In this document: positions 1 through 7,936 of the stretch, piece by piece
Layout of the letters: every line of letters starts with the position of its first letter
Position numbering within the stretch: position 1 is the first letter of the stretch
DNA from: JAHEJB01 sp041748175
GTDB lineage: Bacteria; Bacteroidota; Rhodothermia; Rhodothermales; Rubricoccaceae
Reading direction: 5' to 3'
Assembly: GCA_041748175.1 (NCBI GenBank)
Contig: JBGTDU010000151.1
Span: forward strand, 1-39,745
Length of the DNA stretch: 39,745 nt
Program-made: the position numbers and the translations under genes
The notes under the pieces: generated by a model
Told to the model about the DNA's origin: nothing
What the model saw: the letters and a program-made list of their open reading frames with translations, nothing else
The model's database searches: none

Positions 1-119
1 TGGCCCCACCGGCAACTGCAATCGCCCGGTACTCACTTCCGACAACACTGCTGTTGGTCAGAGAGACTGCGGAAGACGCGATCGAGAGGGCTGCGCTGTT
101 GACGGCGCCCGTCCCTCCG
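1..119. repeat. 119-bp direct repeat, copy 1 (inside beta-helix gene)
   Basis: Bases 1-119 are identical to 670-788 (offset 669 bp, exactly 223 codons). Identity drops beyond base 119. The copy encodes the Ser/Thr-rich strand region of the repeat protein and may extend left of the window. Confidence 0.9.
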
Positions 120-1183
120 AAAATCTCACCGAAGTCGATCAGCTCGAAATAGGACAAGGAGCCCGAGCTCCCGGCAAAAAACGCTACTCCCCCGCCATTA
201 TCCTCAGGGTCGGTCTCGACGAAGCGGATGGGGTCAGCCTGGGTCCCTTCCGCTATGAGTGCACCGCCGTCGAGAATGTCGAGGCTGTATCGATAATCAG
301 GGAACTGCACCTCAACACCAGGCTCAATCGTCAGCGTCGCCCCGGCGCCAACGTCCAGATCGTTAAGCAGAACATAGGGCGTCCCGATGTGGAGCAGGGT
401 TGCGGACGATCCGACTACGCCGCTACTTACGTAGGTACGACCGATCTCAAATATGTTATCGGATGCAAAGCCAGCATAGCCACTGACGGCCGCCTCCACC
501 GAGGCGTCGACAAACGTGTTCTGAGAAACAAGCGGCTGACCTCCTTCCACCACATACATGGCTCGCGAGCCGATGCCCGAGAACGTGTTGCCTGTGATCG
601 TAGGCGATCCGTCAAAGATGTGAACGCCCGTTGGCGTGTTGGTGATATTGTTGTTGGAGATCGTTGGACTGGCCCCACCGGCAACTGCAATCGCCCGGTA
701 CTCACTTCCGACAACACTGCTGTTGGTCAGAGAGACTGCGGAAGACGCGATCGAGAGGGCTGCGCTGTTGACGGCGCCCGTCCCTCCGCGATTCTCGCCG
801 AAGTAGTTAAGCTCGAAATAGGATAGTGAACCCGAGCTACCTCCAAAGAATGCCACTCCACCTCCTTGGTCTACCGGGTCAGTCTCGACAAAACGAATGG
901 GCTCGGCCTGTGTCCCCTCCGCCACTAGTGCGCCGCCGTCGAGAATGTCCAAACTGTGCCGGTAATCTGGAAACCGGACCTCCACGCCAGCCTCAATCGT
1001 CAGCGTCGCGCCGGAGCCGACATCTAAATCACCCGTCAAAACGTACGGACTACCCGTCAGTGTCCATGTCGTATTCGAAGCAATGGTCCCCGACACGTTC
1101 GTCTGTGCCTGGCTTCGAGGGGCCGCACCCAGCACGATCCCAGTCGCGATCAAGGTCAGCGTCAAATGGAAAGAATGTCGCAT
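1..1183 (-). CDS. Secreted tandem-repeat beta-helix-like protein (C-terminus beyond left edge)
   Basis: An open frame starts at the ATG at 1183 and runs off the left edge without a stop (394 codons seen). The N-terminus is a signal peptide: Met-Arg-His, a hydrophobic stretch, then a cleavage region ending in SQAQ. The mature part has two long repeats of 223 residues. Each opens with a PYVL..DLDVG.GATLTI segment, continues through VEV.FPDY and LDILDGGAL.AEGTQA, and ends in Ser/Thr/Asn-rich strands (TISNNNI, TITGNTF). Such Asn ladders and GATLTIE..V turns are typical of right-handed parallel beta-helix surface proteins. No catalytic motif is visible. In this lineage such proteins usually end in a type IX sorting domain, but that end lies outside the window. 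The gene is divergent from the downstream HD gene. The family is inferred from repeat character only. Confidence 0.8.
   Translation of the reverse strand, partial: MRHSFHLTLTLIATGIVLGAAPRSQAQTNVSGTIASNTTWTLTGSPYVLTGDLDVGSGATLTIEAGVEVRFPDYRHSLDILDGGALVAEGTQAEPIRFVETDPVDQGGGVAFFGGSSGSLSYFELNYFGENRGGTGAVNSAALSIASSAVSLTNSSVVGSEYRAIAVAGGASPTISNNNITNTPTGVHIFDGSPTITGNTFSGIGSRAMYVVEGGQPLVSQNTFVDASVEAAVSGYAGFASDNIFEIGRTYVSSGVVGSSATLLHIGTPYVLLNDLDVGAGATLTIEPGVEVQFPDYRYSLDILDGGALIAEGTQADPIRFVETDPEDNGGGVAFFAGSSGSLSYFELIDFGEIFGGTGAVNSAALSIASSAVSLTNSSVVGSEYRAIAVAGGA
670..788. repeat. 119-bp direct repeat, copy 2 (inside beta-helix gene)
   Basis: This is the identical partner of 1-119. Flanking parts of the 223-codon units are similar but not identical, so perfect identity in this block suggests recent duplication or gene conversion. 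Confidence 0.9.
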
Positions 1184-1653
1184 CGGTTCGCGTGTGAAGG
1201 AAACTCAATGGATATCAGGCATAAGGTATAACGTGGGGACCATTAGCGGCGCTGAAATCTCGGTCTAAGGCATGTTTCAATGTTGAAGGCTGATTGGCGT
1301 ATTACAGCTTGAAGGCACAACGTCGCATCACTGGGATCCAAAGGATGCCTTTTCAACCCCTCCGCTCGCATTTGGATGGTCCACGCATGTTGTGGTTGAG
1401 CAATTGGCCTTGCTGATTTGTATCCTCGCTCATGCCCAACTCCATCCGCGACAAGGCAGCCGGATTGATCGCTCTCCGGCTCAGCTCGATGGTCCTGCAC
1501 CGTACCGCTGAGGAAGACGCGCATGCTATCGCCGTGCCCCGCGAAGGGAACCCATGCGCCAAACGTAGGGCGACCACACTCCGAAAAACCGCTCCCACGC
1601 CTAATACCCGGAATTTTGCTCAAAATCTTGCCCCTCAAAAGCATTCTCAACCA
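1184..1653. other. Gene-free stretch between divergent genes
   Basis: 470 bp separate the two divergent starts. Open frames exist on both strands here, but they overlap one another, resemble no family I know, and one is merely the N-terminal extension of the HD gene. It probably holds the promoters of both neighbours and some decayed sequence. I see no clear repeat, hairpin or RNA. Confidence 0.5.
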
Positions 1654-2088
1654 ATGAGTACATTAGAACGAGCCATCGCTATCGCGGCAGAATCACACGC
1701 TGGCCAGCGCGACAAAGGCGGTGCACCATATATCTTGCACCCTATCCGCGTAATGCTACGTCTCCAGTCGGAGACCGATCAGATCGTTGGCGTCCTTCAC
1801 GACGTAGTTGAGGACTCAGAATGGACCTTGGACCGGCTCCGAGCAGAGGGCTTCCAGTCAGAAGTGCTTCGAGCCGTGGGTCAACTCACCAGACGAAATG
1901 ACGAGTCTTATGAGGAATTCGTCCGCCGGGCGAGCACCAACGCCATCGCAGCGCGCGTGAAAGTCGCTGACTTGGAAGAAAATATGGATCTCAGCCGCAT
2001 CTCTGAGCCGACCGAGAAAGACCGTACCCGGTTGCTTAGATACGAGCGAGCGCTTGCCTTCCTCCGGTCTGAATCTCACGGCGCGTAA
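1654..2088 (+). CDS. Small HD-domain phosphohydrolase (MESH1/SpoT-like)
   Basis: This 144-residue protein matches the small alarmone hydrolase class (HD_4, MESH1-like). That class removes the 3'-pyrophosphate of (p)ppGpp or related nucleotides using a metal held by an H...HD...D set. Visible motifs are HAGQRDKGGAPYILHP at residues 15-30 and LHDVVED at about 48-54, the characteristic first-His, HP and HD motifs. A conserved KVADLEENMD stretch follows at about 104-113. The frame is open upstream to 1432, but the ATG at 1654 gives the family's usual length and places the first His near residue 15, so I choose it. There is no synthetase domain. It stands alone between a surface-protein gene and remnants, so its partner is unknown. 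Substrate preference cannot be read from sequence. Confidence 0.85.
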   Translation: MSTLERAIAIAAESHAGQRDKGGAPYILHPIRVMLRLQSETDQIVGVLHDVVEDSEWTLDRLRAEGFQSEVLRAVGQLTRRNDESYEEFVRRASTNAIAARVKVADLEENMDLSRISEPTEKDRTRLLRYERALAFLRSESHGA

Positions 2089-2368
2089 CTCGGGCGTTCG
2101 GGCCTTGCGGGTTTTGTTGGGGGCCCAGTCAAACCCACATCCTGCCGCGACGAGAACCGACATTTCAGGCCATCTACGTTGAGATGGCCATTGACGGAAA
2201 TGAATGTCGATCGCTGATTATCTGCAAAAGGCAGCTTCTGAAATTTGGCGGTGCCAATCTGGACAGCTCGCTGGTTTACAATCGCAAGGCGTGAAGTAAT
2301 TGTGAAGGCGATCAAGGCGGTGCGCCTAGTAAAGTCTCATCACGCCAAGGCACAACGTCCACAACACA

Positions 2369-2593
2369 ATGAAAGCGTCCGCCAAGATTCGCTTCGGTCT
2401 GCCAGAGTCAACTCAGATTAGTCTCGTCGTCTATGACGTTGCGGGCCGAAAGGTCAGCGTGCTGCTGGACTGCATCATGGAGGCGGGCACGCACGAAGTT
2501 GTTTTCGATGCAAGTGGGCTGCCAGTCGGATCCTATGTATACCAGCTGATAACTCCAGGCCGGAGCATCGCGAGGCGCATGAGTATGGCGTAG
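2369..2593 (+). pseudogene. Orphan type IX secretion C-terminal sorting domain
   Basis: The 74 codons encode almost exactly one C-terminal sorting domain: KIRFGLPE, then LVVYDVAGRKVSVLLD, then AGTHEVVFDASGLPVGSYVYQL, and finally a basic RSIARRMSMA tail. In Bacteroidota and relatives this domain sits at the end of large secreted proteins and directs export and anchoring. Here no cargo domain precedes it: an in-frame stop lies at 2330-2332, and 2089-2368 holds no convincing frame. The first codons line up with the usual NP.N..T.IRF.LPE entry, so the true protein probably began upstream and was lost. I read it as the surviving tail of a deleted surface-protein gene. A functional 74-residue protein is the less likely alternative. 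Confidence 0.7.
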
Positions 2594-2861
2594 TGGGCGA
2601 GGCCCCGAACTCTACCCGGAGACGCGTCCATACGGTGGTCAATCCTGAGACAAGATTCTCTTTGCGGAGCATCGACGAGAGAATGGTCGATCAGACGAAT
2701 GACGGAGTGGTGGTGGCGAGTGGCCGAACGCACCTCAAACTCGGAAAGGTTGAGGTCTCCAAGATTGCGGCCTCAAAAATCGGATTCAGCACTCTTTCAA
2801 CTCGTCGTCCAAAAAACTTATTCTATTTGAATGTTTTCCAATAACTTAGCAAGATGCCTGA
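2594..2861. other. Gene-free stretch before the tRNA remnant
   Basis: About 270 bp hold no convincing frame, repeat or hairpin. Short frames here do not resemble known proteins. The stretch abuts the point at which tRNA-Gly homology abruptly starts, so it should be the end of whatever DNA replaced the 5' half of the tRNA gene. Confidence 0.5.
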
Positions 2862-2912
2862 TCAACCTTGCCAAGGTTGAGGTCGCCGGTTCGAGTCCGG
2901 TGTTCCGCTCCA
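2862..2912 (+). tRNA. tRNA-Gly (GCC) 3' fragment, 5' half missing (likely att site)
   Basis: The segment reads as the last two thirds of a tRNA. It has an anticodon stem CAACC/GGTTG around loop TTGCCAA (anticodon GCC, 2870-2872), variable bases AGGTC, a T-arm GCCGG-TTCGAGT-CCGGT, the 3' acceptor strand GTTCCGC, discriminator T and an encoded CCA. The 25 bases upstream, where the 5' acceptor strand (GCGGAAC expected) and D-arm should be, do not match. The gene is therefore truncated and cannot give a functional tRNA. A tRNA 3' end without its 5' half is the classic footprint of site-specific integration. Because the native-looking terminator follows directly, the inserted DNA would lie to the left. 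Confidence 0.8.
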
Positions 2913-2918
2913 CGGTTT

Positions 2919-2949
2919 CGCCCGATTCTGTCAGGATCGGGCGTTTTTT
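2919..2949 (+). terminator. Rho-independent terminator after the tRNA-Gly fragment
   Basis: CGCCCGAT at 2919-2926 pairs with ATCGGGCG at 2936-2943. The stem extends inward by a wobble and two further pairs, and six T follow at 2944-2949. It sits 6 bp after the encoded CCA, as expected for the tRNA's own terminator. Confidence 0.85.
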
Positions 2950-3147
2950 CGTTGGACGGGCGTGGTCTTGGTAAGCAGCTGCCAAAGTCCTTCGCTCATC
3001 GTTCGTCTTCCCGCGCAGGCTGTGCCGTGGGTGAGAGGTTAGAACCGGACGTGCTCCTGCGTCGAGCGACGAGGCGCCCCCGAATAAAAATAGAATCGGG
3101 GCTTTGTTCGGCGGAGGCGACTTTTCGCGTTGTTCGCCGCAGAGGAG

Positions 3148-6144
3148 CTACGACGATTCGTACGTCAGCCCAAACACCGTATCCGTCATCCAGCGCTTGA
3201 AAGACTCGTTGTCCATGAACTGCTTGAAGAGTTCTGTGTCGTCTTTCATCACCGACGTCATAACACGAACCAACGCCTTGTCGTGCTCGATACGCGCGTT
3301 CTGTTTGTCCGAGTTCTGCTGGGCGTTCCTGTAAGCGGTGTCCTCGGCGACGCGAGCGGGGATGGTCTCGGTGATGAGCTCCCGCACGCGGTCGGCGTCT
3401 TCCCACTTGATGTCGCCGAAGTGGTCGTTGAAGACCTTTAGGATATTCGACAATCGGTCCAGTTCCGGCTCGGCGCGGCCGCCGGCGCCAGCCGTCGGAA
3501 TGGGTTCGATCTCGGCGTCTTCATCCGCCAGAAGGATCCTTTGCATGGCACGCTTTTCCGCCCGATAGCTGTCCATATCGATCGCGTCGAGGACGCCCTG
3601 CGAGAGGTCATCCTCCTGGGGCGACGGCAGCTTCGAGACGAGGAAGTTCAGAAAGATGGACCGACTCTCCCACGCGGCATTGTTGTAGGGAAGGACGGAG
3701 GACAGAAAGCCGTACGTGCGCACGAACGCCTTCGCCTTCCCTTTGAAGCCGACCTGACCGTCCTCGTCCAAATCGCTGAGGTATACCGCCACGCACTCGT
3801 CCAGAATCGGATCGAGCCGATCCCGCTCCGCGCCGCCGAGGTAAAGCCGGACGAACTCCTCAACCTGCTCGGGCGCGTAGACCTGATACCCGTCCAGATC
3901 GGCCTGGAGATCGTGAAGCTTGTTGGGATCTGTTTCCTCGGCGAGGATCGTGGTCCGATAGAAATCGGCAAAAGAGTCGCGGATCGTGTCGACGTCGTTC
4001 AGGAAGTCGAGTACGAAGACGTCGTGCTTCCTGGGGTGCGCGCGATTGAGGCGCGAGAGAGTCTGGACCGCCTTGATCCCTGAAAGGGTCTTGTCCACGT
4101 ACATCGAGTGGAGCAATGGCTCGTCGTAGCCTGTCTGGAACTTGTCGGCGCAGACGAGGAAACGGTACGGGTCCTCTTTGATCTTATCGGCAATCTTCCC
4201 GGAGGGGAAGCCGTTCAGCGACGCCTCACTCACCTTCGCCCCGCCGAACTCGTGATCGCCGGAGAAGGCGACGATTGCCTGGTGGCGGCTCTTGCGCTCC
4301 GCCAGATAGTCGCGGATGGCGTGGAAATACTGGATCGCCCGCTCGATGCCGTTGGTCACGACCATCGCCCGGGCCTCGCCGCCGATCTTGCTCTGGACGA
4401 GCACCTGCTCGTGGAAGTGGTCCACCATGATCTCGGCCTTCAGCCGAATCGCGTGATCGTGCCCCTCGACGAAGCGCCGCAATTTCTTCTGTACCCTCTT
4501 GACGTCGAACTCAGGGTCATCCTCGACCGTTTTGGCCAGTTTGTAATAGCTCGCGACCGGCGTGTAATGCGCGAGCACATCCAGAATGAAGCCCTCCTGG
4601 ATGGCCTGCTTCATCGTGTAGGTGTGAAAGGCGCGGTGTTTCACGGTGCCGTCGGTCTGCGGGTCCGGGTCGCCGAAGATCTCAAGCGTCTTGTTCTTGG
4701 GCGTCGCGGTGAAGGCGAAGTAGCTGGCATTGGGCAGCAGCTTCCGCGATTCCATCAGGCGGTTGATCTGGTCCTCGTAGGTCTCGTCTTCCCCTTCTTC
4801 GCCGGCCTCGGAGAGCGCCTGCGCCATCGCCGCACTGATACTCCCTCCCTGACTCGAATGCGCCTCGTCGATGATGATGGCGAAGTGGCGGCCGCGCTGT
4901 TCGTTGCCGATCTCGTCGAGGATGTAAGGGAACTTCTGGACCGTAGAGATGATGATCTTCTTGCCATCCTCGATGAACTTGCGCAGATCGCCTGAGTGCT
5001 CCGCGTGCCCGACCGTCGCGCCCACCTGGGCGTATTGCTTGATGGTGTCGTGGATCTGCTTGTCGAGGATCCGCCGGTCGGTGACCACGATGATCGAATC
5101 GAAGACATTCCCGTCGTCCTTTGAGAGCCCGATGAGCTGATGGGCCAGCCACGCGATGGAGTTGCTCTTCCCGCTGCCGGCGGAGTGCTGGATCAGGTAG
5201 CGTTTGCCCACCCCATGCACGCCCGCATCGGCCAACAGCTTCCGAACGACATCGAGCTGATGGTATCGGGGCCAGATCTGGGTGCGTTTCTTTTTGCCTG
5301 ACTTCTCGTCCTTCGTCTCCACGACCTGCGCGTAGTTCTCCAGGATGTTCGTCAGGTTCTCTCGGGTGAGGACCTCGCGCCAGAGATAGTCGGTCTTGAT
5401 GCCGTGCGGGTTGGGCGGGTTGCCCGCGCCGTCGTTCCAGCCTTTGTTGAAGGGGAGGAACCAGGAAGCCTTGCCTTTCAGGTGGGTGCAGAACATCACC
5501 TCGCTCTCGTCCACCGCGAAGTGTGCGACGCAGCGGCCCAACTCGAAGAGCTTCTCGCGTGGGTTGCGGTCCTTCTTGTACTGCCAGACCGCGTCGTCAA
5601 CCGTCTGCTTGGTGAGGCCATTTTTCAGCTCGAAGGTGAAGACCGGTAGCCCGTTTATGAAGAGCCCCAGGTCGAGAGCCAGCTGGGTGTCGTCGCGGCT
5701 GTAGCGTAGTTGTCGGCTGACCGTCAGGCGATTCTGCTCGAAGAGCGTGTTCGCTTTCTGGTTGTCCGGAGACGGGGCGCCATAGAAGAGGTCGAGGTCG
5801 ATTGCGCCGTGCTTCATGCCGTGACGCAGCACGTCGATGGCGCCGCGTTTGCGGATCTCCCCTTCCAGCCGGGCCAGAAATTTGCGCCGCGTCGGGCCGT
5901 CGTCACCGAGGTGGAGCGGCTCGGCTGCGTCGGGTTGGGTGGCCTTCAGAAAAGCGGCGAGCTGCACGAAATCGACGCAGTACTCGCGGTCGTAGTCGTA
6001 GGCATTGCCCGGGCTCCATCCCACGCCGCCGTAGCCGACCGCAGGATCGCCCACGGTCTCCATCCTGGGCGGGTCGCAGGGCTGGCCTGCCAGGGCCTTG
6101 CAGATGAGGCGTTCCAGACCGCGCTCGGAGGTGTCCGTGGTCAT
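3148..6144 (-). CDS. hsdR: Type I restriction enzyme, R (motor/nuclease) subunit HsdR
   Basis: At 998 residues this is the normal size for HsdR, which joins HsdM and HsdS to translocate and cut unmodified DNA. The N-terminal PD-(D/E)xK nuclease shows LDLGLFINGLPVF then FELKN (acidic residues near 158, E172, K174). The SF2 motor follows: Walker A AGSGKS at 322-327, DEAH at 426-429, a FTATP motif III, and a DKFQTGYDEP motif further on. The C-terminal part resembles the helical domain that docks on HsdM. The ATG overlaps the darG stop as ATGA. It is the last gene of the operon, far from hsdM and hsdS. The N-terminus MTTDTSERGLE is typical for this family, and its coding sequence recurs at two other gene starts in the operon. 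Since hsdS is broken, restriction activity may be lost. Confidence 0.97.
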   Translation of the reverse strand: MTTDTSERGLERLICKALAGQPCDPPRMETVGDPAVGYGGVGWSPGNAYDYDREYCVDFVQLAAFLKATQPDAAEPLHLGDDGPTRRKFLARLEGEIRKRGAIDVLRHGMKHGAIDLDLFYGAPSPDNQKANTLFEQNRLTVSRQLRYSRDDTQLALDLGLFINGLPVFTFELKNGLTKQTVDDAVWQYKKDRNPREKLFELGRCVAHFAVDESEVMFCTHLKGKASWFLPFNKGWNDGAGNPPNPHGIKTDYLWREVLTRENLTNILENYAQVVETKDEKSGKKKRTQIWPRYHQLDVVRKLLADAGVHGVGKRYLIQHSAGSGKSNSIAWLAHQLIGLSKDDGNVFDSIIVVTDRRILDKQIHDTIKQYAQVGATVGHAEHSGDLRKFIEDGKKIIISTVQKFPYILDEIGNEQRGRHFAIIIDEAHSSQGGSISAAMAQALSEAGEEGEDETYEDQINRLMESRKLLPNASYFAFTATPKNKTLEIFGDPDPQTDGTVKHRAFHTYTMKQAIQEGFILDVLAHYTPVASYYKLAKTVEDDPEFDVKRVQKKLRRFVEGHDHAIRLKAEIMVDHFHEQVLVQSKIGGEARAMVVTNGIERAIQYFHAIRDYLAERKSRHQAIVAFSGDHEFGGAKVSEASLNGFPSGKIADKIKEDPYRFLVCADKFQTGYDEPLLHSMYVDKTLSGIKAVQTLSRLNRAHPRKHDVFVLDFLNDVDTIRDSFADFYRTTILAEETDPNKLHDLQADLDGYQVYAPEQVEEFVRLYLGGAERDRLDPILDECVAVYLSDLDEDGQVGFKGKAKAFVRTYGFLSSVLPYNNAAWESRSIFLNFLVSKLPSPQEDDLSQGVLDAIDMDSYRAEKRAMQRILLADEDAEIEPIPTAGAGGRAEPELDRLSNILKVFNDHFGDIKWEDADRVRELITETIPARVAEDTAYRNAQQNSDKQNARIEHDKALVRVMTSVMKDDTELFKQFMDNESFKRWMTDTVFGLTYESS

Positions 6145-7214
6145 GCCTCGCCCGACATGACCGAGCCCTCAATCCAACCGTTGCGGGCCAGAATTGACAG
6201 AGCAAGTTCTATTTGGCGAGGCGAGAACTGCTTTTTCCGCATACTCCAGTCATGGACACGATGAATCACCTCGCCGAGCGATCCTGACTTCTCCTCGGCA
6301 ACGACCCAATGAACCGTCGACAACAACTCCATGCCGAACGGCGACTCGAATCCCTCGACCAGATCGGACACGCGCTCAAAGTTCCGGTGCGTGGCCGGGC
6401 AACTTGCTAGAAACGTCTGCGCGTCTACGAGGGCGCCGGGTACCAACTCCAGTTGCTTGTCCGGCGAATCTCCGCCGTCGGCATAACCCGCAACCATGTG
6501 CCCTTCAACCGCATGCAGAACGTGTCTCAGATTCTCTGCGTACGGGCCAAACGGCCCCTTGGAATACGCAAGCCGCAGCGGCTCGCCGGCTGCTTGCATG
6601 AAGTACATCAGCTTATGTACTTCCAAAAGGGTCACGAACGGATCGAGAAGACCCGTCAAATAGCGGTGTATCAACCCAACCAGCGAAGCCCGCCCCGCCG
6701 TCATCTTCGGCGAATCGCGCGAACGGCTGAATCGATCTTCCGCCGAAACCTCGCTCGGCTCGAAGACAACAGCATGCAGGTTTTCGAACCTTTCCAGCAT
6801 CGATTCTATTCGAGGCCGGACGTCCTCCCAATCCAACCCACCCAGACCGCAGCCCAGCGGCGGAATGGCTATTGATTTGATACCTCTGGACCTTATTTCT
6901 TCAGCCAATGCGACCAAGCCGGTATCCAGATCTTCCATCCTGCTTTTCCCTCGCCAATGCCGCTTGGTTGGGAAGTTGATGATGAATCGTGGATTGGTCA
7001 GGCGCCTCGTCTCGAAGACAAACATCGAACCCGGGCGCACGTCATCGCGCTTGCAGGCCGCGGCATACGCATCAAAATTTTCCTTGTAGGCTTTCTTGAA
7101 CTGAAGAGCAATCCCACGCCCCATAACGCCCACGCAGTTAACCGAGTTGACCAACGCCTCAGCGTCTTCGGAAAGAATGTTGCCGGTCTTGAAGATGGTC
7201 TTGCTACCCTGCAT
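6141..7214 (-). CDS. darG: DarG antitoxin: macrodomain DNA ADP-ribosylglycohydrolase
   Basis: This 357-residue protein is the antitoxin of the adjacent DarT. Residues 1 to about 155 form a macrodomain (GNILSEDAEALVNSVNCVG, then MGRGIALQFK, NFPTK with probable catalytic K84, and IPPLGCGLGGLDW). It removes the ADP-ribose that DarT places on single-stranded DNA. The C-terminal half, about 180-357, is the all-helical and winged-helix part that in DarG binds and blocks DarT; LLEVHKLMYFMQAAGE and YSKGPFGPYAENLRHVL are recognisable. The start lies 3 bp after the darT stop, and its TGA overlaps the hsdR ATG. Translation of toxin, antitoxin and nuclease is therefore probably coupled. All key residues appear intact. 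Confidence 0.95.
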   Translation of the reverse strand: MQGSKTIFKTGNILSEDAEALVNSVNCVGVMGRGIALQFKKAYKENFDAYAAACKRDDVRPGSMFVFETRRLTNPRFIINFPTKRHWRGKSRMEDLDTGLVALAEEIRSRGIKSIAIPPLGCGLGGLDWEDVRPRIESMLERFENLHAVVFEPSEVSAEDRFSRSRDSPKMTAGRASLVGLIHRYLTGLLDPFVTLLEVHKLMYFMQAAGEPLRLAYSKGPFGPYAENLRHVLHAVEGHMVAGYADGGDSPDKQLELVPGALVDAQTFLASCPATHRNFERVSDLVEGFESPFGMELLSTVHWVVAEEKSGSLGEVIHRVHDWSMRKKQFSPRQIELALSILARNGWIEGSVMSGEA

Positions 7215-7217
7215 AGC

Positions 7218-7865
7218 TCAATAATACCACTGCGGAACCGCGTTTACCGTTGGCCTGTGCGTGCTGGTTCCGTAAGCCTTCTTAACTCCATCCACCATTT
7301 GGCCTCCGCGCACTCCGATTCGCTCGACCATCTCCCATGGAAACTTTCGTTCGATCAGAAACTCGGCCTGCTTGCCCTCCTTGCATTTTTTCCAGTCCGT
7401 CGCTTGCACGGCCTCCCAGTCGATTTCACCCAGTTGTTCGATGTGGCAGCGGTCTTCAAAGTATCGGGTGCCAGCATTTGAAAGGGTAAACGCCCATCGT
7501 AGTCCCTGTTCTGTAGCCCAGCGCACCGGCTCGCCCAAGTCACCCTCCGAATGCACTATGGGGTCCTGCCCGCCCTTGTACGTCATGTCGGGATGGTTGG
7601 CGCGGTGAATCAGGTAGAGCATCACAGACCGAGGGCAAAAATAGAACGGCACACATTCTCCAACGCATAGTCCAGGATGGCTTGTTAGTGTCAGTTCGTG
7701 GAGCCTACGCAGCTTGATGCGGTCCATCCCAATTGTGGTTCCCGGTAGATTGGACGACGCAACGTCCGTGTCGCTCAAGAGAAAGCCGCCCTCCACGATG
7801 GAAGCAAGGCGATCAACGTGAACGAGGTGATAGATCTTCGGGTTGTCTGGTATGTGCAAACTCAT
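7218..7865 (-). CDS. darT: DarT toxin: DNA ADP-ribosyltransferase
   Basis: A 215-residue DUF4433 protein. DarT transfers ADP-ribose from NAD+ to a thymidine or guanosine base in single-stranded DNA and blocks replication, including that of phage. The family start NPKIYHLVHVDRLASIVEGG is at residues 8-27, an IKLRRL Arg element at about 50-55 and VPFYFCPRSVMLY at 72-84. KQAEFLIE at 165-172 contains the catalytic Glu, E168. The frame is open far upstream, but those codons overlap the dprA-like gene and look unrelated. The ATG at 7865 gives the normal length, and it overlaps the stop of a 24-codon ORF as ATGA. darG follows after 3 bp. Which DarT subtype (1 or 2) is present cannot be settled by eye. 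Confidence 0.94.
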   Translation of the reverse strand: MSLHIPDNPKIYHLVHVDRLASIVEGGFLLSDTDVASSNLPGTTIGMDRIKLRRLHELTLTSHPGLCVGECVPFYFCPRSVMLYLIHRANHPDMTYKGGQDPIVHSEGDLGEPVRWATEQGLRWAFTLSNAGTRYFEDRCHIEQLGEIDWEAVQATDWKKCKEGKQAEFLIERKFPWEMVERIGVRGGQMVDGVKKAYGTSTHRPTVNAVPQWYY

Positions 7866-7936
7866 CCCGTAGCCTGCATGGAAGCGTCCGGCAACAGGGC
7901 TACCAGCCCACGTTCGGAGGTGTCGGTTGATTTCAT
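7862..7936 (-). CDS. 24-codon leader ORF with HsdR-like N-terminus, coupled to dprA-like gene and darT
   Basis: A 24-residue frame starts at 7936 and stops at 7862. Its ATG overlaps the TGA of the dprA-like gene (ATGA), and its own TGA overlaps the darT ATG (ATGA), so it bridges the 67-bp gap perfectly. The first residues are MKSTDTSERGL, almost the same as the HsdR start MTTDTSERGLE, and the DNA matches as well (GACACCTCCGA.CG.GG). The remainder, VALLPDASMQATG, is not known to me, though HsdR homologues have a similar short helix there. I infer a remnant copy of the hsdR 5' end that now serves as a coupling leader. Whether the peptide itself has a role is unknown. It could also be read as chance, but the double overlap argues against that. 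Confidence 0.6.
   Translation of the reverse strand: MKSTDTSERGLVALLPDASMQATG

Noticed and set aside
1243..1650. 135-codon minus-strand frame between the first two genes
   Set aside because: No recognisable family, no repeat link, and it overlaps the opposite-strand extension of the HD gene. A decayed gene cannot be excluded.
2083..2300. Possible integron attC-like site after the HD gene (TAACTCGGGCGTT)
   Set aside because: The matching GTTRRRY partner is not found at a sensible distance and no integrase is near.
3075..3105. Inverted repeat downstream of hsdR (GCCCCCGA with TCGGGGC) as a terminator
   Set aside because: The loop is A/T-rich and the minus-strand side has no T run; too weak to list.
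4108..4995. Long plus-strand frames opposite hsdR (also opposite recQ 10126-10986 and hsdM 15478-16356)
   Set aside because: They mirror the codon structure of strong minus-strand genes with recognised motifs and have no family features of their own.
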